This document shows positions 9,193 through 17,690 of a stretch of 64,000 nt of DNA, piece by piece. A program made the translations under genes and the position numbers. Below the pieces are notes generated by a model. The model saw only the letters and a list, made by a program, of their open reading frames with translations. It was not told the origin of the DNA and made no database searches. Where the stretch lies: NCBI GenBank assembly GCA_022770365.1, contig JALEHU010000020.1, positions 1-64,000 on the forward strand. The letters run 5' to 3'. The stretch comes from Blautia sp. Its GTDB lineage: Bacteria > Bacillota > Clostridia > Lachnospirales > Lachnospiraceae. The number at the start of each line of letters is the position of its first letter. The stretch's first letter is position 1.

Positions 9193-11832
9193 TTATTTTG
9201 CTTCGTACCAGTTTGTGCCTTCATGCATGTCTACTTCCAGCTCTACCGCGAGATGCGCAGCGCCCTTCATCTCTTCTTCAAGGATACGTGATACAGCGGC
9301 AAGTTCTTCTTTTTTTGTTTCGATCAGAAGTTCATCGTGAACCTGAAGCACCAGTCTGGATTCCAATCCTTCCTGGGCCATTCGTCCGTAAACACGGTTC
9401 ATTGCGATCTTAATAATATCTGCCGCAGTTCCCTGAATAGGAGAATTCATCGCCACACGTTCTCCGAAAGAACGCTGCATGAAATTACTGGATTTCAGTT
9501 CCGGGATCGGACGTCTCCGGCCAAACATGGTAGAAACATAGCCTTTTTCTTTTCCTTCCTGTACCATACTGTCCAGAAATCCCTTGATCTTGGGATAGGT
9601 CTCAAAATATTTTTCAATATACTGCTCTGCTTCTTTTCTGGTAATACTGAGATCCTGACTGAGACCAAAGGAACTGATTCCATATACAATACCAAAATTC
9701 ACAGCTTTTGCATTTCTTCTCTGCAGGGAAGTCACTTCATCAAACGGCACATGAAATACCTGCGATGCAGTCAGCCGGTGAATGTCCTGCGCTTCTTTAT
9801 ATGCCTGGATCAGTTTCTCATCCCCGGACATATGTGCCAGCACTCTGAGTTCGATCTGGGAATAATCCGCATCCACAAACACAAACCCGTCTTCCGGCAC
9901 AAAAACCTTGCGTATCAGTCTTCCAAGCTCCATACGGACCGGAATATTCTGCAGATTTGGTTCTGTGCTGCTGATTCTTCCGGTAGCTGTGATCGTCTGG
10001 TTAAATGTGGAGTGAATACGTCCGTCTTCTTCTATCACATTTCCCAGGCCGTCTGCATAGGTGGATTTCAGTTTTGCAAGCTGGCGATATTCCAGAATAT
10101 CATTGACAATGGGATAGTCCGGTGCCAGTTTTTCCAGGATATCTGCAGCTGTAGAATAACCGGTCTTTGTCTTTTTGCCTCCCGGGATACCCATTTTTTC
10201 AAATAGTATGACTCCCAGCTGCTTTGGTGAATTGATATTGAATTCTTCCCCTGCCTGATGGTAAATCAGTTTTTCCAGCTCTTCGATGCGGACCATCAGT
10301 TTCTCACCGTATGCTTTGAGCTCCTCACCTTTGACACGGATTCCACATTTTTCCATGGAATCCAGTGTAAATACCAGGGGCAGCTCAATCTCTTCATAAA
10401 CCTTCCACATGCCGGTTTCTTTCAGAGCTTCTGTTACAGGCTCCATACAGGCAAGGACCGTGTAAGCCGTATAGCAGACAAGATTCATCAGTCCGTCAAG
10501 TCCGTCCTCCCATGCTTTGGAAACTGATGTTTTGCCAAGAAGGTCTTCTCTGGCGGGCAAAAGGAGACCGCCCAGATATTCTTTTGCAATATCATCATAG
10601 GTATAGGATGATTTCAGAGGGTTCAGAAGATAGACGCCGACACCTGCGTCAAACACCATGGACGGTTTCTCAATGGAAACATGCTTCAGTACCGATTTGA
10701 TATCCATGGCACTGATGATGGTTTTTCGGGAAAGCGCCTGGATTTTGCCGCACAGGTACTCTCCTGTAAGAAGCCCTTCTACAGGAATATAATAAGTTTC
10801 TTTTTTGTCAAGAGAGAGACCGGCACCGTAGACACGGTCACGGTCCGACATCAGTGCAAGCCCGACAACCGGTTTCTTTGCTGCTTTCTCAAACAGAGCT
10901 TCCACTCCGGATAGGTCATTGCAGATAAAGAAATCCTGTTCCAACGAATTTTCCGCTACTGCTTCCTGGTCAAATCTTCCAAGTAGATTTTTGAATTCCA
11001 GCCGTTTGCACAGTTCGTATGCTTCTTTTGTAAAAAGATTATCCATTCTGGCATCCTTATATGAGAATTCCAGCGGACTGTCTGTATTGATCGTGGCAAG
11101 AGTTTTGCTGAGGGAAGCCATATCATAATGCAGCCGCAGGGATTCTCTGGCTTTATTGGGCTTCACCTCTTCCAGATGCGCATAGGCATTCTCAATAGTT
11201 CCAAACTCCACTACCATCTTAGTTGCTGTTTTTTCTCCCACGCCGGGAATTCCGGGAATATTATCGGAGCTGTCGCCCATCAGGGCTTTCAGTTCAATGA
11301 TCTGCGGCGGAGTCACCTGATATTTCTCCAGAACCTGCTGCGCATGATAATCTTCAATCACCGTTTTTCCTTTGGTTGTCTTTGGAAGACGGATCAGAAC
11401 TTTTTCTGTAGCAAGCTGGAGAAGGTCACGGTCTCCGGAAAGGATCGTCACATCCATTCCCTCCGCTTCGCTCCTGCGGGCAAGCGTACCGAGAAGGTCG
11501 TCCGCTTCATAGCCTTCCATGGTAACGATCCTGATTCCCATTGCTGTGAGCATTTCCTTCATGAGAGGTACCTGTTCACGCAGTTCCTCAGGCATTGCCT
11601 TACGGGTGCCTTTATACGCATCATAAATCTTATGACGGAACGTGGGGGCATGCAGATCAAATGCCACAGTAAGATAATCCGGCTTCTCTTCCTCCAGAAT
11701 GCGAAACAGGATATTCAGAAATCCGTACACAGCTCCTGTATGCTTCCCTTCGGAATTTGTCAGATCCGGCAATCCGTAAAAAGCTCTGTTCAGTATGCTG
11801 TGTCCATCAATCAGTAATATTTTTTCACTCAT
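9193..11832 (-). CDS. polA: DNA polymerase I
   Basis: 879 residues in three parts. The 5'-3' exonuclease/flap domain (about 1-290) has the metal-binding pattern GDRDLLQLA and the helix-hairpin block GIPGVGEKTAT. The middle 3'-5' exonuclease domain (about 305-470) is degenerate: I do not find the D-x-E active-site motif, so proofreading is probably absent, as in Bacillus Pol I. The polymerase domain (about 500-879) has motif A DYSQIELRVLAH, motif B RRNAKAVNFGIVYG and motif C QVHDELLIE. An AGGAGG site precedes the ATG. It fills gaps in replication and repair. Confidence 0.97.
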   Translation of the reverse strand: MSEKILLIDGHSILNRAFYGLPDLTNSEGKHTGAVYGFLNILFRILEEEKPDYLTVAFDLHAPTFRHKIYDAYKGTRKAMPEELREQVPLMKEMLTAMGIRIVTMEGYEADDLLGTLARRSEAEGMDVTILSGDRDLLQLATEKVLIRLPKTTKGKTVIEDYHAQQVLEKYQVTPPQIIELKALMGDSSDNIPGIPGVGEKTATKMVVEFGTIENAYAHLEEVKPNKARESLRLHYDMASLSKTLATINTDSPLEFSYKDARMDNLFTKEAYELCKRLEFKNLLGRFDQEAVAENSLEQDFFICNDLSGVEALFEKAAKKPVVGLALMSDRDRVYGAGLSLDKKETYYIPVEGLLTGEYLCGKIQALSRKTIISAMDIKSVLKHVSIEKPSMVFDAGVGVYLLNPLKSSYTYDDIAKEYLGGLLLPAREDLLGKTSVSKAWEDGLDGLMNLVCYTAYTVLACMEPVTEALKETGMWKVYEEIELPLVFTLDSMEKCGIRVKGEELKAYGEKLMVRIEELEKLIYHQAGEEFNINSPKQLGVILFEKMGIPGGKKTKTGYSTAADILEKLAPDYPIVNDILEYRQLAKLKSTYADGLGNVIEEDGRIHSTFNQTITATGRISSTEPNLQNIPVRMELGRLIRKVFVPEDGFVFVDADYSQIELRVLAHMSGDEKLIQAYKEAQDIHRLTASQVFHVPFDEVTSLQRRNAKAVNFGIVYGISSFGLSQDLSITRKEAEQYIEKYFETYPKIKGFLDSMVQEGKEKGYVSTMFGRRRPIPELKSSNFMQRSFGERVAMNSPIQGTAADIIKIAMNRVYGRMAQEGLESRLVLQVHDELLIETKKEELAAVSRILEEEMKGAAHLAVELEVDMHEGTNWYEAK

Positions 11833-11857
11833 TTTTTCCTCCTGGATTTTTCAGGTT

Positions 11858-12205
11858 TTATATAAATTGTTTTATCTGCGTTATAATAAAGACAAAAAAG
11901 AAAGTTACCACACCGATCAGTATCACAAATAGAATTGCTGAAAGGATGTTGGTCACCTTTTTTTTGTATATGTACCGGCGCGTCTTCCTGATGTCCTGTT
12001 CAAGAAGATGTTTGAAATCAAGCATGGCGTCTTCATCCTCGTCATCAAGCTGAAGCATTGCCTCATGCACGATAAAATAGGTTTCCAGTTCTTCGTAACA
12101 GGAGCTGCATGATTCAATATGCTCCAGAAACTCTTCCAATTCTTCAAGCGATAATGTGTGACTGATATAACGCGTTACCATTCCTTCTGCAGCACGACAG
12201 TCCAT
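11858..12205 (-). CDS. zf-HC2 anti-sigma-like membrane protein
   Basis: 115 residues. The N-terminus has Cys3 and a later H-x3-C-x2-C (HIESCSSC, residues 29-36), the zinc-binding pattern of zf-HC2 anti-sigma factors. An acidic linker (LDDEDEDAM) follows, and one transmembrane helix lies near the C-terminus. No sigma factor gene is adjacent; instead it is the first gene before polA (25 nt gap) under the promoter at 12244-12272. It may bind a sigma factor encoded elsewhere; this is inference from the fold. Confidence 0.75.
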   Translation of the reverse strand: MDCRAAEGMVTRYISHTLSLEELEEFLEHIESCSSCYEELETYFIVHEAMLQLDDEDEDAMLDFKHLLEQDIRKTRRYIYKKKVTNILSAILFVILIGVVTFFFVFIITQIKQFI

Positions 12206-12243
12206 CTCCTGCCACCTTCCTTCCTGATCAGGTCTTCCTCCTG

Positions 12244-12272
12244 ATTATAACGGAAGAAAGGACAAAAAACAA
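12244..12272 (-). promoter_or_regulatory. Promoter of the zf-HC2-polA-coaE unit
   Basis: Minus-strand -35 TTGTTT (12267-12272), 17-nt spacer, -10 TATAAT (12244-12249), about 39 nt upstream of the first start codon. Confidence 0.68.
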
Positions 12273-12279
12273 GGGGCGC

Positions 12280-12326
12280 AAAAAAGGTGATTCCGGACCT
12301 CTTCCTGTCCGGTGATCACCTTTTTT
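12280..12326 (-). terminator. Terminator after ftsH
   Basis: Long stem AAAAAAGGTGAT..CCGGAC / GTCCGG..ATCACCTTTTTT with a small internal bulge, 20 nt downstream of the ftsH stop. Runs of A and T at both ends make it usable from either side. Confidence 0.82.
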
Positions 12327-12345
12327 AATGAAATCATATGTGTTT

Positions 12346-14196
12346 TTAGTTCTGCTGGAGTTCCGGCATTGGTGCCTCCAGGATTTTCATAAATTCTTCT
12401 CCTGTGATAGTCTCATGTTCATAAAGATATTTTGCCAGCTCATGAAGCTTTCCAATGTTGTCCTGAAGAATCTTCAGGGCTTTCTGGTGCTGTCCGGATA
12501 CCAGATCCACTACCTTCTTATCAAGCACGGTCTGGGTCTCAAAGGAGCATGCAAGACTGGAATCACCGCCAAGATACGGATTTGTGACATTTTCCATGGC
12601 AACCATATCAAACTCATCGCTCATACCATATCTGGTGATCATAGCTCTGGCTATCCTGGTAGCCTGTTCAATATCATTGGACGCACCTGTAGTGATCGTA
12701 TGGAAAATCAGTTCTTCAGCAGCACGGCCGCCGGTAAATGTGGCAATCTTATTCTCCAGTTCTTCCTTCGACATCAGGAAATGTTCCTTTTCATCCACCT
12801 GCATCGTATATCCGAGAGCGCCGGAAGTACGGGGGATAATCGTGATCTTGTGCACCGGTGCGGAATCGGTCTGTTTGGCTGCAACAAGTGCATGACCGAT
12901 TTCATGATAAGCAACGATCAGTTTTTCCTTGTTTGAAAGGACACGATTCTTCTTCTGGTATCCGGCAATGACTACTTCGATACTCTCTTCAAAATCTGCC
13001 TGAGTTGCAAACTTCCTGCCGTCACGGACTGCGCGAAGAGCAGCTTCATTTACAATATTGGCAAGTTCTGCACCGGAAGCTCCTGCAGCAGCCTTTGCGA
13101 TCTCGTCAAAGCGGACTGTATCAGCAATCTTGATCTTCTTTGCATGGACTTTCAGGATTTCCTCACGTCCCTGCAGATCAGGAAGTTCCACCGGTATTCT
13201 TCTGTCAAAACGTCCCGGACGAAGCAGTGCCGGATCCAGAGAATCCGGACGGTTGGTAGCTGCAAGGATAACGACACCCTTGGAACCGTCAAAACCATCC
13301 ATTTCTGTCAGAAGCTGGTTCAAGGTCTGCTCACGTTCATCATTTCCGCTGAAACCTCCTCCGTCACGCTTCTTACCGATGGTATCAATCTCATCAATAA
13401 ATACGATGCAGGGTGCCTTTTCATTAGCCTGTTTGAACAGGTCACGCACTTTGGCAGCGCCCATACCTACGAACATTTCCACAAATTCAGAACCTGAAAT
13501 GGAAAAGAACGGAACTTCCGCTTCACCGGCAACTGCTTTTGCAAGAAGGGTTTTGCCGGTTCCGGGAGGGCCTACGAGCAGGGCGCCTTTCGGCATCGAA
13601 GCACCGATCTCCGCATATTTATGAGGATTATGAAGGTAATCTACTATTTCTGTCAGCAATTCCTTTGCCTCATCTTCACCGGCTACATCCGCAAACTTAA
13701 TTCCGCTTGTGGACTTGACATATACTTTGGCATTGCTCTTGCCGAAGGACATCATGCCTCCCGGGCCATCGCCCATAGAGCTCATCATTTTCTTGCTCAG
13801 CCAGCGGCCAAGAAGAATAAAGATCGCGATCGGAATCACATAACTGAGAATAATGCTTAAAAACAAAGATTGTCTTGCCGGCTCTGCTTCCTGCATATTT
13901 ACTCCGGCCTGTCTCAGACGCTCCACAAGATTGGGATCATCCATGGCAACGGTCTTGCATTCCACGTCTCTGCCGTCTTTCCTTGCCACATAATAAATGT
14001 AATCCCCGTCTACGGTTACATCCGTCACATTTCCTCTGTCCACATTATTCAGGAAAGTACTGTAATCTGTTGTGATGATACTGCCCTCCTGAATTGTCGG
14101 AACAACCAGGAAATTCAGCAGAAAGATTACAACGATCGCTATAATGTAGTATACATATAACGGTTTTTTTTCTGGTTTTTTGTCTCCTAGATTCAT
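12346..14196 (-). CDS. ftsH: ATP-dependent zinc metalloprotease FtsH
   Basis: Membrane-anchored AAA+ protease that degrades misfolded membrane and short-lived regulatory proteins. The 616-residue product has a transmembrane helix at 14-32, an extracytoplasmic domain, a second helix near 112-130, Walker A GPPGTGKT at 209-216, Walker B CIVFIDE, the arginine-finger region RPGRFDRR and the zinc site HEIGH at 431-435. The start at 14196 is chosen because GGAGGACACT precedes it; an upstream in-frame start at 14292 has none. The 229 nt between it and tRNA-Leu are AT-rich and hold the tRNA promoter; I cannot point to a clear ftsH promoter. Confidence 0.96.
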   Translation of the reverse strand: MNLGDKKPEKKPLYVYYIIAIVVIFLLNFLVVPTIQEGSIITTDYSTFLNNVDRGNVTDVTVDGDYIYYVARKDGRDVECKTVAMDDPNLVERLRQAGVNMQEAEPARQSLFLSIILSYVIPIAIFILLGRWLSKKMMSSMGDGPGGMMSFGKSNAKVYVKSTSGIKFADVAGEDEAKELLTEIVDYLHNPHKYAEIGASMPKGALLVGPPGTGKTLLAKAVAGEAEVPFFSISGSEFVEMFVGMGAAKVRDLFKQANEKAPCIVFIDEIDTIGKKRDGGGFSGNDEREQTLNQLLTEMDGFDGSKGVVILAATNRPDSLDPALLRPGRFDRRIPVELPDLQGREEILKVHAKKIKIADTVRFDEIAKAAAGASGAELANIVNEAALRAVRDGRKFATQADFEESIEVVIAGYQKKNRVLSNKEKLIVAYHEIGHALVAAKQTDSAPVHKITIIPRTSGALGYTMQVDEKEHFLMSKEELENKIATFTGGRAAEELIFHTITTGASNDIEQATRIARAMITRYGMSDEFDMVAMENVTNPYLGGDSSLACSFETQTVLDKKVVDLVSGQHQKALKILQDNIGKLHELAKYLYEHETITGEEFMKILEAPMPELQQN

Positions 14197-14375
14197 ATAG
14201 TGTCCTCCAAAATATCTATGGCAAAATACAAAAACTGTATTTTCTATAGTTTGTTTGTCATGTACCTTATCATTTTTATTTGAAAATTTCAATGCTTATA
14301 AAATAAAAATCATAAACTTTTTATAAAAACCGGATGATATCTCTAAAAAACTCAACAATTCTATCTAAAAAATTC

Positions 14376-14404
14376 TTGCAATATATAACAATTTATGATA
14401 GTAT
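14376..14404 (+). promoter_or_regulatory. Promoter of tRNA-Leu
   Basis: -35 TTGCAA (14376-14381), 17-nt spacer, -10 TAGTAT (14399-14404), 21 nt before the tRNA 5' end. Confidence 0.7.
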
Positions 14405-14425
14405 ATAAATCGTTCGTAGGGAATT

Positions 14426-14508
14426 GCCGGCATGTCGGAATGGCAGACGAGGCAGACTCAAAATCTGTTGTAGGCAACTACGTGTGGGTTCAAGTCCCAC
14501 TGCCGGCA
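14426..14508 (+). tRNA. tRNA-Leu (anticodon CAA)
   Basis: 83-nt class II tRNA with acceptor arms GCCGGCA/TGCCGGC, anticodon loop CTCAAAA with CAA at 14459-14461, a long variable arm (GTTGTAGGCAACTAC region) and T-arm GGGTTCAAGTCCC. The discriminator base is A, as expected for Leu. The 3' CCA is not encoded. It reads UUG codons. Confidence 0.95.
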
Positions 14509-14517
14509 GTAATTGAA

Positions 14518-14565
14518 GTCCTGGAATCCAAGTAAAATCATTGGTTCCGGGATTTTTATTTTTCA
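14518..14565 (+). terminator. Terminator after tRNA-Leu
   Basis: Stem CCTGGAATCCAA / TTGGTTCCGGG with one bulge, followed by ATTTTTATTTTT, starting about 10 nt after the tRNA. Confidence 0.75.
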
Positions 14566-14625
14566 AGGCAAAAAAGTACCAGCTCGGATTGCAGGCTGGT
14601 AAGCACAGGCAGCATATCAATGTTG

Positions 14626-15183
14626 TCATTCTACATTTTCAAATATTTCTTCCAGAGTCATAGAAATATTCGGGAACTCTTTCAGAGTTATCACTGTGTC
14701 TGCGTTATAATGTTCCTCTTCTTTATCATCCTGAAGAATGAAACTGTATGTCAGGACATATGCTCCATTTTCAAGATAATATATCTCAATTCCTCTTTCT
14801 TTTGGTGAAACAATCCAATATTCCTCCACTCCTGCTTTCTGATATATTTCTTTTTTTACCGTTTTATCTTTCAGCGCTGTGGCAGGACTAAGAGTTTCAA
14901 CGATAAACCTTGGTGTTCCGGTGTAGGAACCGCCTTTTAAGTGTTTCCGATCACATACAATCATTACATCCGGAATCACATAATCATCAGTTATTTCCGG
15001 ATGATATTTATAATCCAGATTTTCCATAAATGGCAGACATAAAGAACCTTTCAGCCCATTCTTGATAACAGAATAAATATTACCATTTACTACACCATGT
15101 TGATAACTCGGTGACGGAGACATATTATATATAACACCATTGATTTTTTCTGTTTTAACGAAATCTTCTTTAAGCATTGGCAT
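14626..15183 (-). CDS. Uma2 family PD-(D/E)XK endonuclease-like protein
   Basis: 185 residues of the Uma2/DUF820 family, with a restriction-endonuclease-like fold: IPDVMIVCD carries the first acidic residue, FIVETLSP the second, and the helix KEIYQKAGVEEYWIV follows as usual. The catalytic pattern looks complete. Members are common in cyanobacteria and Firmicutes and their biological role is not settled. The start at 15183 has AGGAGG 8 nt upstream; a GTG at 15192 would overlap that site. It is a single-gene unit with its own promoter, next to a tRNA gene. Confidence 0.85.
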   Translation of the reverse strand: MPMLKEDFVKTEKINGVIYNMSPSPSYQHGVVNGNIYSVIKNGLKGSLCLPFMENLDYKYHPEITDDYVIPDVMIVCDRKHLKGGSYTGTPRFIVETLSPATALKDKTVKKEIYQKAGVEEYWIVSPKERGIEIYYLENGAYVLTYSFILQDDKEEEHYNADTVITLKEFPNISMTLEEIFENVE

Positions 15184-15206
15184 GTGAAACACCTCCTACT
15201 ACACTT

Positions 15207-15235
15207 ATCATAGCATTGAAATTTATTGCAGGCAA
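15207..15235 (-). promoter_or_regulatory. Promoter of the Uma2 gene
   Basis: Minus-strand TTGCCT (15230-15235), 17 nt, TATGAT (15207-15212), 24 nt before the start codon. Confidence 0.62.
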
Positions 15236-15312
15236 CATATTTTTGTGATGGCGGTGTCAGGCAAGGGAGGAGCAAAAATCCATTCATGAATTCATACTCC
15301 TCAACAATGCTA

Positions 15313-15371
15313 TTTATTTCGCATCAAATTCAATCTTAACAGCTGTTTATTTCGCATCAAAATCAATTTTA
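15313..15371 (-). repeat. Tandem duplication of the lysA 3' end
   Basis: Two copies of about 26 bp offset by 33 bp (15313-15338 and 15346-15371). Both encode a tail ending FDAK-stop in the same frame: the gene ends KIDFDAK and the downstream copy would read KIEFDAK-stop after the real stop codon. Confidence 0.8.
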
Positions 15372-16627
15372 TCATAAATGTCAAAGCAGTCAAATGTGGC
15401 AAAATAATCTCTCGGGGTCTCAGCACGACGGATCAATTCGAAACTGCCATCTTCATGGAGAAGAATTTCTGCTGATTTCAGCTTGCCATTATAATTATAA
15501 CCCATAGCAAAACCGTGCGCACCTGTATCATGGATCACAAGCAGATCTCCTTTGTCCACCTTAGGAAGATAACGGTCAATGGCAAATTTATCATTATTCT
15601 CACACAGAGATCCTGTTACATCATACATATGGTCACATGGCTGGTCTTCTTTTCCCATAACAGTGATATGGTGATAAGCACCATACATGGCTGGACGCAT
15701 CAGGTTTACAGCACAGGCATCCACACCGATATATTCTTTATGTGTATGCTTTTCGTGAATGGCTTTGGTTACCAGGCATCCATAGGGTCCCATCATAAAG
15801 CGTCCAAGCTCTGTATAAATAGCCACATCACCCATTCCTGCCGGAACGAGAACTTCTTCATAAACCCTGCGGACACCCTCTCCGATCGCTTTGATATCGT
15901 TAGGAGTCTGATCCGGTTTGTATGCAATTCCGATACCACCGGAAAGATTAATAAATTTAATATGTGCTCCTGTTTCTTTCTGAAGTCTGACAGCTAGTTC
16001 AAACATAACTTTTGCAAGCATTGGATAATACTCATTTGTTACAGTATTGCTTGCAAGGAATGCATGGATACCGAATTCCTGCGCGCCTTTTGATTTCAGG
16101 ATACGGAAAGCCTCAAAAATCTGCTCGGTAGTCATACCATACTTGGCATCACCCGGATTGTCCATAATATCATTGCTGATCTTGAATAATCCGCCCGGGT
16201 TATAACGGCAGCTGATGGTCTTGGGAATATAGCCTACTGCTTTTTCCACACAATCTATATGAGTAATATCATCCAGATTAATAATACCGCCGATTTCATT
16301 GGCATAGTGAAATTCCTCTGCAGGCGTATCATTGGAAGAAAACATAATGTCTCCTTCTTTGCATCCAATGGCTTTGGAAAGCATCAGCTCAGTCATGGAA
16401 GAACAATCACAGCCGCATCCATATTCCTGCAAAATCCGGATCAGATATGGATTCGGAGTCGCTTTTACAGCAAAAAACTCCTTAAATCCTTTGTTCCATG
16501 CAAATGCCTCTTTTAATTCTGCTGCATTTTCACGAATGCCCTTCTCATCATAAAGATGAAACGGAGTCGGATATTTGGCAGTAATTTCCTGCAGTTTCTC
16601 CAGTGTAACAAATGGTTGTTTTTTCAT
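15347..16627 (-). CDS. lysA: Diaminopimelate decarboxylase
   Basis: PLP enzyme (fold type III, alanine-racemase-like barrel) that decarboxylates meso-diaminopimelate to lysine. 426 residues; the PLP lysine is K55 in FFAVKATPNP, with the glycine-rich phosphate loop LSGGIGIAY and TELGR further on. The start at 16627 has GAGGAGAG upstream; the open frame before it is ignored. It stands alone on the minus strand. The family also holds carboxynorspermidine and related amino-acid decarboxylases, so substrate is likely rather than proven. A duplicated copy of its C-terminal codons lies directly downstream. Confidence 0.85.
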   Translation of the reverse strand: MKKQPFVTLEKLQEITAKYPTPFHLYDEKGIRENAAELKEAFAWNKGFKEFFAVKATPNPYLIRILQEYGCGCDCSSMTELMLSKAIGCKEGDIMFSSNDTPAEEFHYANEIGGIINLDDITHIDCVEKAVGYIPKTISCRYNPGGLFKISNDIMDNPGDAKYGMTTEQIFEAFRILKSKGAQEFGIHAFLASNTVTNEYYPMLAKVMFELAVRLQKETGAHIKFINLSGGIGIAYKPDQTPNDIKAIGEGVRRVYEEVLVPAGMGDVAIYTELGRFMMGPYGCLVTKAIHEKHTHKEYIGVDACAVNLMRPAMYGAYHHITVMGKEDQPCDHMYDVTGSLCENNDKFAIDRYLPKVDKGDLLVIHDTGAHGFAMGYNYNGKLKSAEILLHEDGSFELIRRAETPRDYFATFDCFDIYDKIDFDAK

Positions 16628-16695
16628 TTTTTTCTCTCCTCGTATGCCGCATGCTATGACTGAAAAATTAAATGTCACAACTTATACAGCGTATT

Positions 16696-17574
16696 TTATT
16701 TGACATGCTCATGAGTAAACAGATGATCCTGGCAATACTCATAATTTCCATTGCATCTGGAACAGAAACGAAATTCCAGATTGGGATCATCCAGTTCCGT
16801 ACGGCCGCATATCGCACATTTATGTTTGGTCACCCTGCCTTGACCGGATCCTGCACGGCTTCCTGCAACTGCTTTTTTGAACTGCTGTTTCCTGCGGATT
16901 TCTTTGGGATTGTAGCGGTACAGATCCCTGGTACTCAGGAAATAGATCACAAAATTCAAAAGAGAAGCTACAATGGGAACAGCCATAAACCACATTCCGC
17001 CGCGGATATAACTGAAAATATCATAGAGAATCACTGCCACATAGTAGACTGCCATCCAGCTCATTTTAATCGGAATAACAAACATCAGCAGTACCCGCAT
17101 ATCTGGGTAAGTCACCGCCAGTGCAAGGAAAATGGACATGCTGATATAATAGGTGGAATAAATGCTTCCGCCCAGAGCAAACGTATATCCGCCGATTGTT
17201 ACATATCCGCCTGTAATAAAATAGAGCAGAAATGCACTGATAATGGTAAATATTATTCCGGAAAAAATATACAGCGTGTACCGGAAAGCTCCCCAGGTGC
17301 GTTCAAGCGCAGTGCCGATCGGATAGTAAAAAAAGGCAATAGAAACAACAAACCACAGAATATTCTGAGATCCCGGCGGATAGATGACCCATGTGATCAG
17401 CCGCCATATCTGCCCGTGCAGGATCTTCGATACATCCAGGCTCAGCATACTGAGGATACCCGGATTAATATACATCAGAAGATAACCGACCACATAACAG
17501 ATCACGACATACATCGTCAGATTGGGAATCCCATACCTGCCGTATTTCCTCTCTAATTTGTCAATCCATTTCAT
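16696..17574 (-). CDS. Rhomboid-like membrane protein with C-terminal zinc ribbon, probably inactive
   Basis: 292 residues with about six transmembrane helices over 20-220, including WRLITWVIYP and IGTALERTWGAFRY, which match the first half of the rhomboid core. I do not find the GxSG serine motif in the fourth helix (the region reads GGSIYSTYYISMS) nor the catalytic His of the last helix (LLNFVIYFL), so it is probably a pseudoprotease. The C-terminus (about 250-292) has KCAICG and FCSRCNG, a four-Cys zinc ribbon. It lies downstream of the CorA gene (116 nt gap) on the same strand. Role unknown. Confidence 0.72.
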   Translation of the reverse strand: MKWIDKLERKYGRYGIPNLTMYVVICYVVGYLLMYINPGILSMLSLDVSKILHGQIWRLITWVIYPPGSQNILWFVVSIAFFYYPIGTALERTWGAFRYTLYIFSGIIFTIISAFLLYFITGGYVTIGGYTFALGGSIYSTYYISMSIFLALAVTYPDMRVLLMFVIPIKMSWMAVYYVAVILYDIFSYIRGGMWFMAVPIVASLLNFVIYFLSTRDLYRYNPKEIRRKQQFKKAVAGSRAGSGQGRVTKHKCAICGRTELDDPNLEFRFCSRCNGNYEYCQDHLFTHEHVK

Positions 17575-17690
17575 ATAAAATCCTTCATCTCCTTCAAAGT
17601 TGATAGACGAACCTCAAATCATACAATCCATTCAGAATCCATATCCTGACTGCAGATCATCCGTTCATCGAGGATAGATGTCCGGCATTG

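Noticed and set aside
14426-15183. Integration site of a mobile element at tRNA-Leu with the Uma2 gene as cargo
   Set aside because: No integrase, no duplicated tRNA 3' end and no compositional break are visible; the Uma2 gene has its own promoter.
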